Shown piece after piece: positions 12,501 to 24,965 of a stretch of DNA of 64,000 nucleotides. Within the stretch, counting starts at the first letter, position 1. The number at the start of each line of letters is the position of its first letter. This stretch comes from Onthophagus taurus. Taxonomy: Eukaryota; Arthropoda; Insecta; Coleoptera; Scarabaeidae. The position numbers and the translations under genes are program-made. The DNA is taken from assembly GCF_036711975.1 (NCBI RefSeq), contig NC_091967.1, positions 9,982,001 to 10,046,000 of the forward strand, in the 5' to 3' direction. The notes under the pieces are model-generated. The model searched no databases, was not told the origin of the DNA, and saw nothing but the letters and a program-made list of their open reading frames with translations.

Positions 12501-14340
12501 GATTTTGTTTTAAACTAGATTAAAACTGAAAAACTCTGATGGGTTTATAATTAAAATATTGATTCGTTTTTATTTTTACAAAACCATCTTATTTCTTCCA
12601 AAAACGATTTAATATTTTAATATAGAAATATAATGAAACTAGTTAATTAATTATACGGTTCAAAATACCAAGTAGTGATGACAAAGTTTTTTGAGAATTG
12701 ACCAAATAAATTGTTCAGTTTATTCTTATAAAAGCGTGAGTCACGTAAAAACCTATATACCATCCTACACGTTGTCAAAACGATGCGGCCATCACGGTCA
12801 ATGGCCTTTAAAACATGAATACAGGGTAATTTTAAAAATTGAAATTACCCATAAATTCGTTAAAATAACACTCGTATATACGTTGTTTTCACTTTTTTGT
12901 TTTTTTTACTGAATTTTCTAGATTATGCTAAATTTTTATCACTTTAAACTGCCTACGTATCACATCTACTCAAAATAAATATCAACGAAAAACTCGACTT
13001 AAATTTATTCACTTCAAAATAAGTAGATTATAATCGAATAACAGAAAAGTAAATATTTAAAAAGCAATAAAAGTAATTACACACAAAGGAATTAGGGTGG
13101 AGGTGCCGGTAAATGTCTCTATCTTATGTAGTTATCTATTTATAGTGATGTATAAATAAAAATGGTTACCGAAACACGCAACGTAACCTCTAACTTTTTT
13201 TATTGGATAACCTTTCGGTGACCTTATTATTGATGACCTCGAGGGGTTGATCTTTATTATCACTTTAAGGGTGAAGGATATTTTTATTCTTTTATAATCG
13301 ACCATGTTTCATTTACGTTCAATGTTACTCAAGCACTTAATCAAAAGTAGTTGTTTTTTAGTGTTATAACTAACAAATTTTAAAACATTTTCGAAACAAA
13401 ATTCCATTTTGAAGATATTCAGAAGATACTAAGATTACGAGTTGAAATATAGGGACCTAATGATGAAGAATCAACAAGTTGCTACACAACAAGATAAGAT
13501 AAATGGAATTGTGTGCATGAAATATTAGAAACATAACAAAGAAGATTATGAGGGATGGTCAACGAAAAAGGGTGAACCTCAAAATTTTCATTTTTTATGG
13601 CAGGTTTTTAAGTATTCGGCAGGAATAAAAAGTTAGGAAGCCATGTCATTTGTCAAGTGCTAACTTATTGTTAGAAATGTTAAGCATACTAACAAGTTTA
13701 CACAGAACAAAACTCAAAAACTTAGCTTTCAGTAAAAAAAGCTTTAAAGTCTCCAAGACAACCGCGTCTAAATAAACCATTCAATGCAGCAATAAATATC
13801 GAATAGCATGAGTTCGGAATTTCAGTGCTGCATAATTGAAAATATTACAAAACATCGGAACTAGTGTATGGAAAATGCATAAAATTTCCTACAATTGAAC
13901 ATTTCTTTAAATATTGTAAGTAGACATACAATTCCTTCATTAACAAAATCAAGTAATTTTTTCCTCGCATATCTAATAATTTAGTTTCTAATTGTTATAT
14001 TTGTTCAAAAACTTTCTTTCTGTATGAAAAGTAATATGTAGGATAAAAATTGAACACATAAATCTTAATATTATCATTCCCAACTTTAAACCAACACAAG
14101 TAAGGTGGATATAGAAGCGTACAAACTTCGTATAGAGAAACGACCGTGAACTTATCGTAATAGCCCTAGTTCCCGTTTATAGGCGAAGACGGGGCGATCA
14201 TAAAACGTCAAACCTTATTGTTGGCATTGTCGGTGAGTATACATGATACAGGTGCTGGGTACGAGGCATACAAGATAGGAGCGGAATGATATAAAAAACA
14301 CCCACCTACACATACGTACGTATAACCGAGTTTCAGTTTG
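12501..14340. other. AT-rich DNA without recognisable genes
   Basis: No family signature found. GGTGGAGGTGCCGGTAAA at 13096-13113 recurs with one mismatch at 31571-31588; its meaning is unknown. Confidence 0.35.
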
Positions 14341-14480
14341 TATCTATCGTGTGGCGGCAGCAGCGCGTTGTACGCCGCGTTGCGACCTTGTAAACTTGAC
14401 CTTGTTTTATTTTCAGTAGCGTACAACGTAGTCCACGGTCAACCCTACCATTTTACATCGCGCGTTACCGACGTCATATT
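14341..14480. promoter_or_regulatory. Small GC-richer block with two AAGGTC sites
   Basis: CGACCTTG (14383-14390) and TTGACCTTG (14396-14404) are minus-strand AAGGTC-type half-sites 13 bp apart in a block richer in G and C than its surroundings. This continues the run of such sites that starts at 11.85 kb. Confidence 0.25.
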
Positions 14481-15480
14481 TAACTATTTTCTGTTTTTAT
14501 AATTAACTGCGTTATAAAAATTGATAATAATCGATAAGAATGATTTGATACAATTTTAAAAATCACAATCATAACTTCGCACTTACCCTACTCATACAAT
14601 AACTTCAAATTACTAACTTTTATTTTAATTAGTTAAGATTACAGTTAACGCCATCTACTAAAATCTATTAAAACTAAATTTCATCTTCAACGTTTAATCA
14701 TCGTTTTAACATGTGATAATAGAACCCTATAAGAAGTAACTAAAATTAACTGGAAATAGAAAGATCTTGATACAATCAGTAAAATATTTTCGAAAAATTC
14801 TTGAAACTAAATGCACCTCACCTCATATGGTGATCGGGGTCGTCCAAAAGACCCATTTAGTGAATGTTTTGATAGACGCAAACTAACTTGTGTATTGACA
14901 GGACACGTAAACGTGGCTGGTTTTGTGCAATCTTATTAAATGGATACATCTTAGCCGATGTTATCAAATGTGAATACGTTTGCGAAAAGCAGATACTCAT
15001 TCAGTACCATATGGTATTATTGCAAATATTATGAAATTAATGCGATTTTGTTACGTTTTTTCTTTTAGTTATTATGTTTTTATAAAAGAAAAAAAAATGT
15101 TGTAGTGGTTATTTATTATTACCAATTTTCTCCTTAACCTTGTTGGTCGTTGTTTTATGAGTGTCGGTACATATTGCGAGTTGTTTTGTTCAACTATTTG
15201 CGGACCGATGTTGCGCGAAAATAAGTGTCGGCAAGTTCAAGGGCACTACGCAAATGTTTCTCGTTATCTCTATCTCTTTCTCACTTTTTTTCTGTGTATT
15301 AAACATGTACTCACGGTCAAACTGATAATAGAAAATTGGTTAATAGCACCCGTTGGGACTTGTGTTTATCATCAAAAGGACTTTTCAATTCAAACAACTC
15401 TGTAATCAAAAGTTTTCAAAGGAAAACGTTATGAGGAAAATAATTAATTAAAATAAAGATAGTTTATTATAAACAAGTAC
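14481..15480. other. Intergenic DNA and presumed 3' end of FTSJ3
   Basis: No gene seen. A minus-strand AATAAA (plus TTTATT at 15463-15468) lies about 20 bp beyond the FTSJ3 stop codon and probably serves as its polyadenylation signal. Confidence 0.4.
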
Positions 15481-15484
15481 TTGA

Positions 15485-18400
15485 TTACTTAACATTCCCA
15501 GCTTTTTTCTTATTATTAAACTTCCTAATTTTACCTTTATTCTTTTTACTTTTAAAATCTCGTTTGTTTTTGGCTTTTTGGGCACGAAGATCCTTTTTCA
15601 TTCGAGGATCAACGACTTTGTAGTGACCTTTAACACCTGGAGGTCTAGCGACTTTCTTTCCAGCCATTGATTTTTTAGCAACCACATAGGTAACTTCTTT
15701 TTTAGGATCAGCTTTCGCCTTTTGATACAACCTACAAATAAATAAAAAGAAAATCAGTACAAATTCAACAAACAATAAAAAAAATTATGATCTTACTGTT
15801 TAATTTGTTTTGCTTTCTCTCGATCAGACACATCAACATTATCCATAATTGCTTCGACTTTCTTCTTAGCTTTTTCTAATTTTTTTAAAGTACGCTTCTT
15901 CTTTCTAGCTTTGGCTTCAATTACTTTTTTAATTGGACGAATATTTATCTCTTCTAACCGTTTATTATAATCGTTCACTAAATCCTATAAATTGAATTAT
16001 AGATATTAAATTTTAAAAAAATTTATCATAAGTGATATTAATTACAAATTAATTACAAAACTTAATTAATAAAATACACAATACAGTGAATTTCACTTAA
16101 GATGCAATATACTAAAATATACAGGATGCCCATTATGTATGGTATATAGTATATATCTTGGTAGGTATCAACTTTATAAAAAAACATTTTATACAAAAGT
16201 TGTTTAATATTTTATTTGCCATAATAAGACAGCATTCAATTGTTTTTATTTCAGAAGCAACGAATAACACTTGAAGTTTTTTAAATGGCAATATACCCTT
16301 TCGTTAGGCTCATTTGATAGAGATTTTTTTCTCTTTACGATGACGTAAAATTTTAGTACCCTTATATCAGAAAGTTTTTGAAAAAAAATGTAAAAATAGT
16401 TTATTAAGAAAATTTAACTAATAACATTAATCTAGATATTCGAGATCGTCAAGTACCTGGAAGTACCTCTAATAATTGGAGATGTACACTAATTTTTCGT
16501 TTATTTGTTTTATTTTGTATGTAAATTTAATTTACAGTAATAATTCGAGGTACTTGACGATCTCGGATATCTAGATTAATGTTATTGAATAATTTTTATT
16601 AATGAACAATTTTTCCATTTTTCTCAAACATTTTCTTATGTAAGGATACAAAAATTTTACGCCATCGTAAAGAGAAAAGTAATCTCTATCAAATGAGCCT
16701 AAAGAAAGAATACATTGCCATTTAAAAAAAAAAATAAGTATTCATTTGTTTTCTGAATTAAAAACAATTGTTTTTAATGCAGTCTTGTTATGGCAAATAA
16801 AATATTAAACAACTTTTGTATAAAATGTTATTTTATAAAATTGATACCTACCAAGATATACAGCCTGAGAGTAAGCGCCTTATTTTTTTTTAGCCACACT
16901 ATGGGTACTATTTTCAAAATATTTGGCAGTAATATGTTTTAGGACATTCTCTACACGATGGTGATATCATATTTTCAATTGGACGAATTATTTCAAAATG
17001 GCGACTGTCAACTTTTTTATTTTTAATGGAATGCCAACATTTTTTTTTTATTATTGAGACCTAAAAGCATTCTTTTTACGACAGTATTTTGTTTTTCTTA
17101 AACATTCATTTCTTTCCCCATCAAAAAGCAACCTAACATTTTAATCTAGTAGCGCATGAATGTTTTACAATCGATGTTATTTTTGTCAAAATAAATAAAT
17201 AAGTAGATTTTATTACAAAATAAAGTTTAATTGTTTCTTTTGTGTCTAGCGCTACTTGATATTTGGAGCGCTCTATTATAGCCCTTCAAATGGGCAAATA
17301 TAATGACGACATTGTACAAGACTGTGTTAAAACCGTGTTATGGCGCCACTTAGATGCGCCAGTATCATAGTGTCAGCGCAGCAAGTTTTGCTGCATTACA
17401 TATGGTTACTATGGATTATTATTTAGATGATTTTATGGCAGGAGAGAAATTGGGCATAAACTTTATTAAGCAAAACTATACTTACTATGATAATTGATAA
17501 TACTTACTTTAGGAACAGGAATTTCCCTTTTCATATGTTTTTCTTCATCAGCAACAAACCAATCAGGTAAATTTTCATCATTAAAAGCATAGCGATTCCA
17601 AGCAGCATCAATTAAATCCCTTTTAGCTTTTTTACTATTAATCATAACAGTTCCCATCGCCATTTCTTCAGGAGTTAACTTAATTTTTTTCTTTTTCTCC
17701 AAAACCTCTGTTTCAACCCCGTTTCTTTTCGCAGATTTAAATTCGTTTTCAACATCATACTCACTATCATCACTATCGCTATCCATATCATCAAATGTGT
17801 TATTATTGTCTTCATCTTTCAAATTTTCTTTTTTAACTTTCTTTCCAACTACATCTTTTTTGATGTACTCAGTTTCCATTCGGTCTAAATCTAAGTCTTC
17901 ATCTTTTTCGTCAATTAAATTTTTAAAAATGTCCCTTTCAAAAAATAGATCGGCTTTACTAATTTTTTTTTGTTTCGAATCTCGATAATCCAAATCGGTA
18001 ATTAGGGGGTGTTGTTTTTCCTTTTTATTAATGGGAGCTGATTCGGTATCGCTAAATTCTGAATCACTTGAACCCAATTCTCCTTTTAAATCTTTATTGT
18101 CTTCTTCATCACTTTCCATTTCTAATTCAGAATCAGAATCTTTATAATACATACCGGAACTATGTAAATGACCGGATCCTTTTTCAAATCTAACTTTTTT
18201 TTTTGGCTTTTCATCTTCATCAGATTCTTTATCAGATTCTGCTAAAAGTTCTGGGGCCTGGTCCATAACTTTATTCATTTGTTGATTATTTTCAATTAGT
18301 TTTAAACTAAACATGTCGTCAGCCTCCATTGTTGGACCTCCATCTCCTTTAATAACCATTTTTAAATTGAGTTTATCATTTAGTTTTTTACGTTCTTTTA

Positions 18401-20113
18401 GTACTTTCTTTTTTTTACGTTTTTCCTCTCTTATTTCTTCTTGTTGAAGTTCTGATATTTCTTTATTTATTTTTGTGTCTTCATCTTCCTCTTCTCCATC
18501 ATCAGAAGCGATTTCATCATCTTTTTCTGTTTGTGTTTCTTCTGTGTTGTTTTTAACATATTCATCATGAAGAATTTTCCACCATTTTAATAAAAGTCGA
18601 AGTTCTTTTCTTCCCAACACTTTTATATCTTTACAGCAATCTATTATTTCTTTTGTGGTGGATTTATGATTTAAGATTTCATCATCATCAAATGTAATCT
18701 AAACAGAAAAGAAACAGTATATTATTATATGAGCATATAATAAGAGCTATTATTCACTAAGGTTAAGTTTAGTTAATTAATCTAAGTGAATAAAGCTCAT
18801 TATATGTAAGTAGAATAGTATACTTTGTCCATGACTACTATTGAAATTGATTCCATAAATTTATTTTTTTAAATAAATTTTTGAATAAAGTTTAAACGTC
18901 AATGTGACACAAATTCAATGTTACCAACTGTAACCAATTTCACAACAATTTGTCAAAATTAAATGTCACTTTTATGAAACGTCATGTTTTTTTCCAAAAT
19001 TAATTAATTTATGCTTAAATCATAAGGAAAAAGGAATTTGTTTACGTTTTTTTAATGTCAAACCTTTAAAAAATCCTAAAAAATTAAATTAAATTGATGT
19101 TTTTTGAAATTTTGACGTTTCAAATAATTATTATTAGTTGTCAAATTGATTACTTGTGAATAATAATTATTCACTGCTATTATTGAAAAATGACTACCCT
19201 TTTGTTTAAAACTCATTAATAAGGTATATATTATAAGGTAGTAATGGACAAAATAATTTTTTAAATTATAAAATAAAATTTAAGTAACCTCTGAAGCAGC
19301 TTGAAGTAAATCAATCCCATTGAAATGCTTAATAAACTCTGTTACAGGTAATTTATGATATAAAGTATAATCATTATCTTTATATCCTTCAGCCTTCGCT
19401 TTTTTCTTCTTTTCAGGATGAAAAACATTTAATTTGTTGGTTGGTTCAATATCTAATTCTTGAAAAACATATTTAGGGTCCATAAACTTGGCATCTATTT
19501 TATCAGGTGCAATATAATACTGACAAACAACAAATATTTCTGCAGATTCAGTACGAGACGCTTGGGGTTTGGTTGCATGAACTTTTTTAAATAATTGTTT
19601 CAATACCCACATCAATGGGTTATAATCTTTAGATCTAAACACTTTAGTAACAAACCAACCACCTTGCCTTAAGAATTGTGTGGCCAATTTCAAAGCACTC
19701 AACGTTAAGCAAGCCTGTTGATATGCATCGTGTAACCAATTTTTACCGACGTTTGGAGCACCATCGTTTAACACTACATCAGCTTTCCACGTTTGTAATT
19801 CTTTCCCCAAAGCTACTTTACACTTCTCTGTTGTAATATCTTCCGTAAGTGAAATACAACCAGGTATAGGCTTTATCGGAAACAAATCTATGCCTACTAT
19901 TATACTTGAAACGGGCATGTTTTGTTGCGCCACTTGCATCCATCCTCCCGGTGCTGCACATAAATCTATACAAACTCGAGCTTTTTGTAAGAATTCAAAC
20001 TTTCGGTTGAGTTGGATTAATTTAAACGCCGCACGAGATCTGAAACCCGTTTCTTTTGCTAATTGATAGTACCTATCTCGGCGTTGTTTTCCAATTTTCG
20101 TTTTCTTCCCCAT
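15485..20113 (-). CDS. FTSJ3: pre-rRNA 2'-O-ribose methyltransferase FTSJ3/SPB1, 4 exons
   Basis: Nucleolar SAM-dependent methyltransferase that modifies 2'-O-ribose in pre-rRNA during large-subunit assembly (family knowledge). Exons on the minus strand: 20113-19289, 18698-17508, 15984-15797 and 15731-15485, with GT/AG junctions and a continuous frame, totalling 816 aa (human is about 847). The FtsJ domain is residues 10-205: SAM motif DLCAAPGGW at 50-58 and catalytic tetrad K31, D117 (LNDG), K157 (VTKVF), E192 (SAEIF). An acidic, Lys-rich middle follows, then the Spb1_C region from [28 protein letters not shown] and the highly basic tail with VTYVVAKK. The start is the first ATG of the conserved [10 protein letters not shown]-terminus. 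Intron 2 carries a foldback element. The gene is divergent from BI-1 and looks intact. Confidence 0.97.
16153..16860. repeat. Long inverted-repeat (foldback) element in FTSJ3 intron 2
   Basis: The left arm (about 16153-16480) and right arm (about 16542-16860) are inverted copies. The outer ends read TATATCTTGGTAGGTATCAA and TTGATACCTACCAAGATATA; the inner ends read CGAGATCGTCAAGTACCT and AGGTACTTGACGATCTCG. The arms run over 300 bp with scattered differences around a ~60-bp A/T-rich centre that lacks a transposase. This is the structure of a foldback or MITE-like element. Target-site duplications were not resolved. It lies wholly between exons and does not disturb the gene frame. Confidence 0.85.
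18822..19253. repeat. Possible small MITE in FTSJ3 intron 1
   Basis: ACTTTGTCCATGACTACT (from 18822) is matched by the inverse of AGGTAGTAATGGACAAAA (about 19236-19253) with a few mismatches, giving imperfect terminal inverted repeats about 400 bp apart. Inside are GTGAATAATAATTATTCAC (a 9+9 palindrome near 19156) and nearby related TGAATAA words. No coding capacity. The arms are short and imperfect, so this is tentative. Confidence 0.3.
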
Positions 20114-20963
20114 TTTTTTGCTGTAATAAATGAGGAAAACACAATTTTAACACTGAACTTTATACCACGCGTGCGAGTGACATTTAAAAAAGTTAGGTTA
20201 TGTTTGTTACTAACTTCTCTTGAATATAATTTTTTGAATTTCGAATTTATTTTATGTTATGATTCTTAACTTAAATTATTGTTATTAAATAAAGTTAGAT
20301 CTTAAATGTAGAATTGATTTAAGAATTATAAAATAAAATTATGTTGTAGTTTTTGAGTAAGAATAAAACGTGATACCAACCTAAAAAAGTAAAATCTATA
20401 TCTTTTTTATTTTGTAGTTATAAATCGTTTTTTATTTATTATTAATTAACCGTTTGTTGAAATAATTTGTTTAATTAGTAGTTTAAGGGTTAAAATGTTT
20501 CAATGTAATTGAAATTTATAAAATCATTAAACTTAAAGAAAAATAATTCCCTACACGAATAAAAATTAGCATAAAAAAATGTTTTTAAGTTAATAATAAC
20601 GAAGTAAGATTTAAATTGTTTTGATAAAATCGTTATTTAACAATTAAAGTTGAAAATTTTCATAATTAATAAGATACACGTAGCCTCATAAAAAATTAAT
20701 TCCAGAAAAGTGCCGACTACGCATTTCCGAACGAACACGTGATCTAAACGAACCAATCGGAGAGTGTTATTAAGTGAATATCTACCTAAAAGTGGTAGGA
20801 TCTGACGTGTAGTTTACAGATTTCATTGTGTCTCTAAAAACGGTGTTTGCTTCAATTCAGTATTTTCTTATCTTATCAGTCTAAAAATTTATCAAGAGGC
20901 TTTGTTTTAAACACCCCGTCATTTGTCTTTAGTGAAATATCTGAAGATCATAGAGAAATTAAC
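20114..20963. promoter_or_regulatory. Divergent promoter region of FTSJ3 and BI-1
   Basis: The two start codons are 850 bp apart and point away from each other, so the promoters must lie here or nearby. On the BI-1 side are a CACGTG palindrome (20736-20741), a CCAAT word (about 20753) and TGACGTGT (20803-20810). The last differs by one base from the unfolded-protein-response element TGACGTG(A/G) bound by XBP1/ATF6-type factors. Start sites and regulation are not visible. Confidence 0.55.
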
Positions 20964-22023
20964 ATGGCTCCGTCAGTACAAACGTTTATAAATTCGTTCA
21001 GCAATAAACTGTGAGTATTCATTTCGCTGCCATACTTAATATACGTATCTAATTAACATGTTAAATTTTATACAGAGAGGAACCGGTAAGACAACACTTG
21101 AAAAATGTTTACGCTTGTCTCACAATGTCAACTATGGCAGCGGCAGCTGGCGCTTCCATTCATCTCTTCACTAACATCATTCAAGCTGGCTTTTTGGCAT
21201 CTGTAGGGGCACTTGTATGTTTCTTCTTATTAATGACCACACCTGATGATAATGGCAAAAAGTTGCATCTAAGAATTGGTTATTTACTTGGATTCGCTGG
21301 GCTTACTGGAGTAGGAATGGGGCCTTTGCTTGAACATGTTATTTTGTTAGATCCAAATTTAATCAGTACAGCATTAGCAGGTAAAGTAATTGTATTAAGT
21401 AAGAATTTTATAAATTAACAAATATGTTGTAATGTTTAGGAACAACTTTGGTATTTATATCATTTTCAATTTGTTCAATGTTGGCTGAAAGAGGAAAATG
21501 GTTGTACCTAGGTGGTACTTTAATGACACTTTTAAATACAGTGTTGTTATTATCATTTGCAAACTTATTCTTTGGATCAAATCTGTTGTTCCAAGCTCAT
21601 CTCTATTTGGGTTTGGTGATGATGTGCGGATTTGTTTTGTATGATACTCAATTGATCATTGAAAAGCGCCGTATGGGTAGTAAAGATTTTGTGGCACATT
21701 CCATGGATTTGTTTATCGACTTTATCGGAATGTTCAAGAGGATTTTAATCATTTTATCACAGAAGGTAACTAATGATAGGTAATAGTAATTGTATTTCCT
21801 TCCAAATTTCCTTATTAATGACTAAAAATTCCTTATTAATTTTGTGACGTGATTAATTGATTTATGGAATAATTTGGTTGTTTGTTTGTTGCTGTCCCGA
21901 TAAAATAGGCTAGGGCAAATCAGGTAATTTTTGGGTTTTAAATTGATAAATTTCTTTATAATCGATTTATTTCCTTCTCTTTTTGCTTAGGAGGAGTCCT
22001 CCCGCAGGAAACGTAGAAACTGA
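20964..22023 (+). CDS. BI-1: Bax inhibitor-1 (TMBIM6 family), 4 exons
   Basis: ER multispanning membrane protein that restrains stress-induced cell death and influences ER calcium and IRE1 signalling (family knowledge). Exons 20964-21010, 21076-21380, 21440-21765 and 21991-22023 join through GT/AG introns of 65, 59 and 225 bp into 236 aa, the usual family length. Visible features: several hydrophobic spans from residue 30 on, the family block GFVLYDTQLIIEK, and MDLFIDF with the conserved Asp residues. The short basic tail EESSRRKRRN comes from the tiny last exon and matches the charged C-terminus typical of the family. Without that exon the frame runs on into the intron, giving a false end near 21783. 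A likely AATAAA is at 22240-22245. Confidence 0.97.
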
Positions 22024-22920
22024 GCGGTGAATTAAGAAGTCAAAGATATCTTAGGACTGAAGAGGAGGAGGAGGTGTGAGGAAAATGTAATTTTTATTTT
22101 TGGTTATAAATTATTTCTGGAAAGTGAATTTAAAAAAAAATGTATTTTCATTATATTTATAATAATAATAAAACTATTGAATACATATAAGTAGGTTGTA
22201 GCTTTTAGGTGGAACTGTATATTATCATTAACTTGTTGCAATAAATCATTTAATTCTTATATTTCTTCAATCCAAACTGTTTTTTTTTGTTTCATAACAA
22301 TGGATAATGGGAACCTTTGAAACTATTCAATGAGTTGCAAAATAACTCCTACGTAATATAAAGCATTCTGAATCATGTGACCTTTACATAAAAACATGAT
22401 AAGATAACATGGTTTATTAGTCAAGTAGTACTAAAAATAAACGTTTTCTTTTCAAAATATTTTGGTGTTTTGTACTAATTGTATGTAGCATTCCACCATA
22501 TTGTATTCTACAATTTTTAAATTTATTAGTTTAGTAAATAACCGAATATATTTACCAGAATACAAGATACTGTGACGAAATAATAAGTGATTCAAGGTTC
22601 GTTCCAATTATTGTTGGACATCAATCCTTTAAAGACCAAAATTGTATAGTATGCAAATATGATAAAATGTTGTAGAAGGAAAGTTGCTCCAAACTTAATA
22701 ATCTATTGTCTGCTATATTCAAAAAAAAATGATGGAGCATCAAATGTGTTAGATTAATTTTATTACATATAAAAAATCTATTTACGATAAATCACATGCC
22801 AAAGTTATCTAATCAATTAAAAACACAAATCGATAATTAAGTAGCAAACTTACGTAAATTAGAGGTTTATTCCAAAAAAGTAGGTAGTGAAATTAATAAA
22901 ATTACAACATGAAAAAAATT
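22024..22920. other. BI-1 3' UTR and AT-rich intergenic DNA
   Basis: Transcribed trailer up to about 22260 after AATAAA (22240-22245). Beyond that no gene or clear repeat is visible. Confidence 0.4.
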
Positions 22921-22924
22921 AAGT

Positions 22925-23200
22925 TGGAAAAAATTGGGGTCTTACCCCTGAAAGACTGTACTGGCTCTATGTAACTGTGATTAGACCTATAATCACATAC
23001 AGAGCGACAGCTTGATATAGGAAATCCCGACAGACTTGGTGTATCTCCTTTGCATGTAGAGGAAGTAGCCGGAACTACCATTTACAGGTTTAAGCAATAT
23101 GCTTAAAACTGCTCCAACATGTCCTACTAATGGGCTGCAGAAGACACTATAAGCACTGATATTGTGCAATGCCGTCAGATTTGACGGGATCACTACCAGG
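22925..23200 (+). pseudogene. LINE fragment, region between RT and RNase H
   Basis: The plus strand reads NWGLTPERLYWLYVTVIRP followed by IITYRAT (about 22930-23015). This corresponds to the conserved WGLxPxxxxWxYxxxIRPxxTY block after the reverse transcriptase in Jockey-like LINEs. The remainder is out of frame. It is a short dead fragment, opposite in orientation to the LINE tail at 23.6-24.6 kb and possibly of the same family. Confidence 0.6.
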
Positions 23201-23635
23201 ATCCCGTCAAATCGGATTCGGTTAAAATTTATTAATATTTGATTTTCAAATTTTTTCTCTGTTATTTTGAAAATGGTTGTCTGTATGATTTCTCCTCTGC
23301 CTTAGTGTACGGCGGAATGTTTTCGACTATCCGAGTTGTTCGGCCAATAGAAACGATTGTTTAGGTTAAGGGCGCTCGGAACGAAAGGGTTGAAAATTTC
23401 AGACGGGAAGAAGAACACGAGAGCTCCTTGGAGAGTTCAAAGAGAATTTTTTACTTATGGATAAATGGAAAGTCAGTCCTGAATCAATTGGGAGAGTTTG
23501 AGTTGATGACAGAAAATAAAGAAGAGTTCGATCATGAGTTGAGTACGAGTTCCTAGGGATTTCAGTGGAAAAGTTTAGACAAGAAAAGCCGACACCAGAG
23601 AGGGAGAAGTAGGGTTGTTGGTCGCAAGAAGGTCA
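23201..23635. other. Unassigned DNA between two LINE fragments
   Basis: GC-richer than average and G-rich on the plus strand from 23400 on, perhaps part of the flanking LINE material, but no motif could be read. Confidence 0.25.
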
Positions 23636-24620
23636 AAGGGGTATGCTTCCGCATACAGCACCTAGCCCCAACGGGCCCCTTGTACATCCTCCTGCACTCT
23701 CTCCAGCTACATCAACTAGCCTAAGGAATTTCCGAAGGCTAGGATACAGCTCAGAGGTGTGTTCCTGATGCCATCTGTGCTCGGCCATTCCTCTCCGAAG
23801 TCTCTCATTCTGAGGTCTTATAGAGTGGGGCAGTCACACAAGATGTGTCGAACCATCTCCTCGCTCTCTTCACAGAGGCGACAGAGAAGACAAACAGCAA
23901 GCTTAAGGGTATAAAGATGCTTGTTTATCTTACAATAACCCGTGACGAGTCTCGTTACAGTTCGTAAAGCGTTTCTACCAAGCCTTATGAAAGACAAGGC
24001 TGCCTCTGCCTCTCATTTAATTATCTCAATCTGAGTTGATAAGGACGGAGCGATTATCGGTTCAGGCGAACATGGTACTCGCTTGCCAACCCATAACAAG
24101 TCCTGAGGTAATTGTTATTCTACTCAGGGCTAAAATAGCTTGTGTACTGTCAGCGTAAATTGTAAGTCTTACCTATCAAATTTGATCTGACAATAACGTC
24201 AGCGACAAGTTGTATGGCGATTCACTCCGCCTGTATGACGGTGGTACTTTTAGCTAGAAGTCCAGATATGTGGAGTCGGAGATCGTACGAGAAGACTCCG
24301 ACTCCCGCTCCTTTCCGTCTACTTGAACCATCAGTGTAGATTTTAAGGCTGTTTTTTACCTCTACTTCTGTGGAACTTGGGTGGGTGAGATATTTCTTCG
24401 TAAAAATGTGTTGTGATTGTGTGAAGTCCGTTTTACATTCCAGAATTGGTGAGTAGTCCACCATTTCATTCCAGAGAATGGCATTTTTACTACATCTCAC
24501 ACCCATTTGAATTCCTGCTGTCCACAGTCGAATCATGGTCACCAATGCTACTTCTTGAATGAACAAATAAAGTGGCGTTAGGTTCAATATGTTTTCCATG
24601 GCTGCTGTCCACAGCACAAG
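23636..24620 (-). pseudogene. Jockey-like LINE tail: RNase H and CCHC region
   Basis: On the minus strand 24617-24222 is an open frame holding LTPLYLFIQEVAL and then the RNase H start IYTDGSSRRKGAGVGVFS with TTVIQAE, the usual first Asp and Glu of the domain. About 1 kb of the same strand downstream gives CRLCEESEEMVRHILCDC (about 23832-23885), the C-terminal zinc-knuckle of this class. Stops and shifts separate these pieces. It looks younger than the other LINE relics in the window because 131 codons remain open, but RT is absent and it is not functional. Confidence 0.8.
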
Positions 24621-24965
24621 TATTTGTTCAATATGACCTTCGTTGTTCGCAATACATTCTTGAAATCTATTTAATAAATTTCTTCTTGCTTATTGTAACA
24701 TATATTGTATTATTTGGCCCTACAAATACCATAAACTTGTTGTTGTAGAAAAGTCTACACGAAAATATCTAAAATGGATCGAGCAATCTTGCTGGCTGGT
24801 TTATTAATAGGTAAAAATTTTCAATCCACTTTGCACCAACCATTTCATTTAACAATGTTCTTAACGTTTCGTGCATTGTGGGGAGGTGCTCCATACTGTT
24901 AGAACCACATATTGGGACATATTTTATCTAAATAATCTTCAAATTCTGTTCAGTACTCCTTTTCT
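24621..24965 (-). pseudogene. Tc1/mariner-superfamily DDE transposase relic
   Basis: The minus strand reads QYGAPPHNARNVKNIV (about 24849-24901), matching the QQDGAPPHxxxxVRxxL block around the second catalytic Asp of Tc3-like transposases. It is followed by PARLLDPF (usually PARSPDLTPLDF) and a degraded remainder with several stops. The Asp of QDGAPPH is changed to Tyr, so the relic is dead. It abuts the LINE tail at 24.6 kb. Confidence 0.6.

Noticed and set aside
21381..21418. In-frame extension of BI-1 exon 2 ending at a stop at 21418, suggesting a short protein.
   Set aside because: GTAAAG at 21381 and TTTAG before 21440 restore the family sequence exactly; the extension is intron.
24773..24811. 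Apparent N-terminal exon: ATGGATCGAGC... encoding MDRAILLAGLLI, followed by GTAAAA and preceded by a TTGTTGTAG acceptor-like site, resembling a signal-peptide exon.
   Set aside because: The minus strand of the same bases reads as the PARLLDPF part of a DDE transposase relic, with the GAPPHNAR block adjacent. No downstream coding exon exists on the plus strand.
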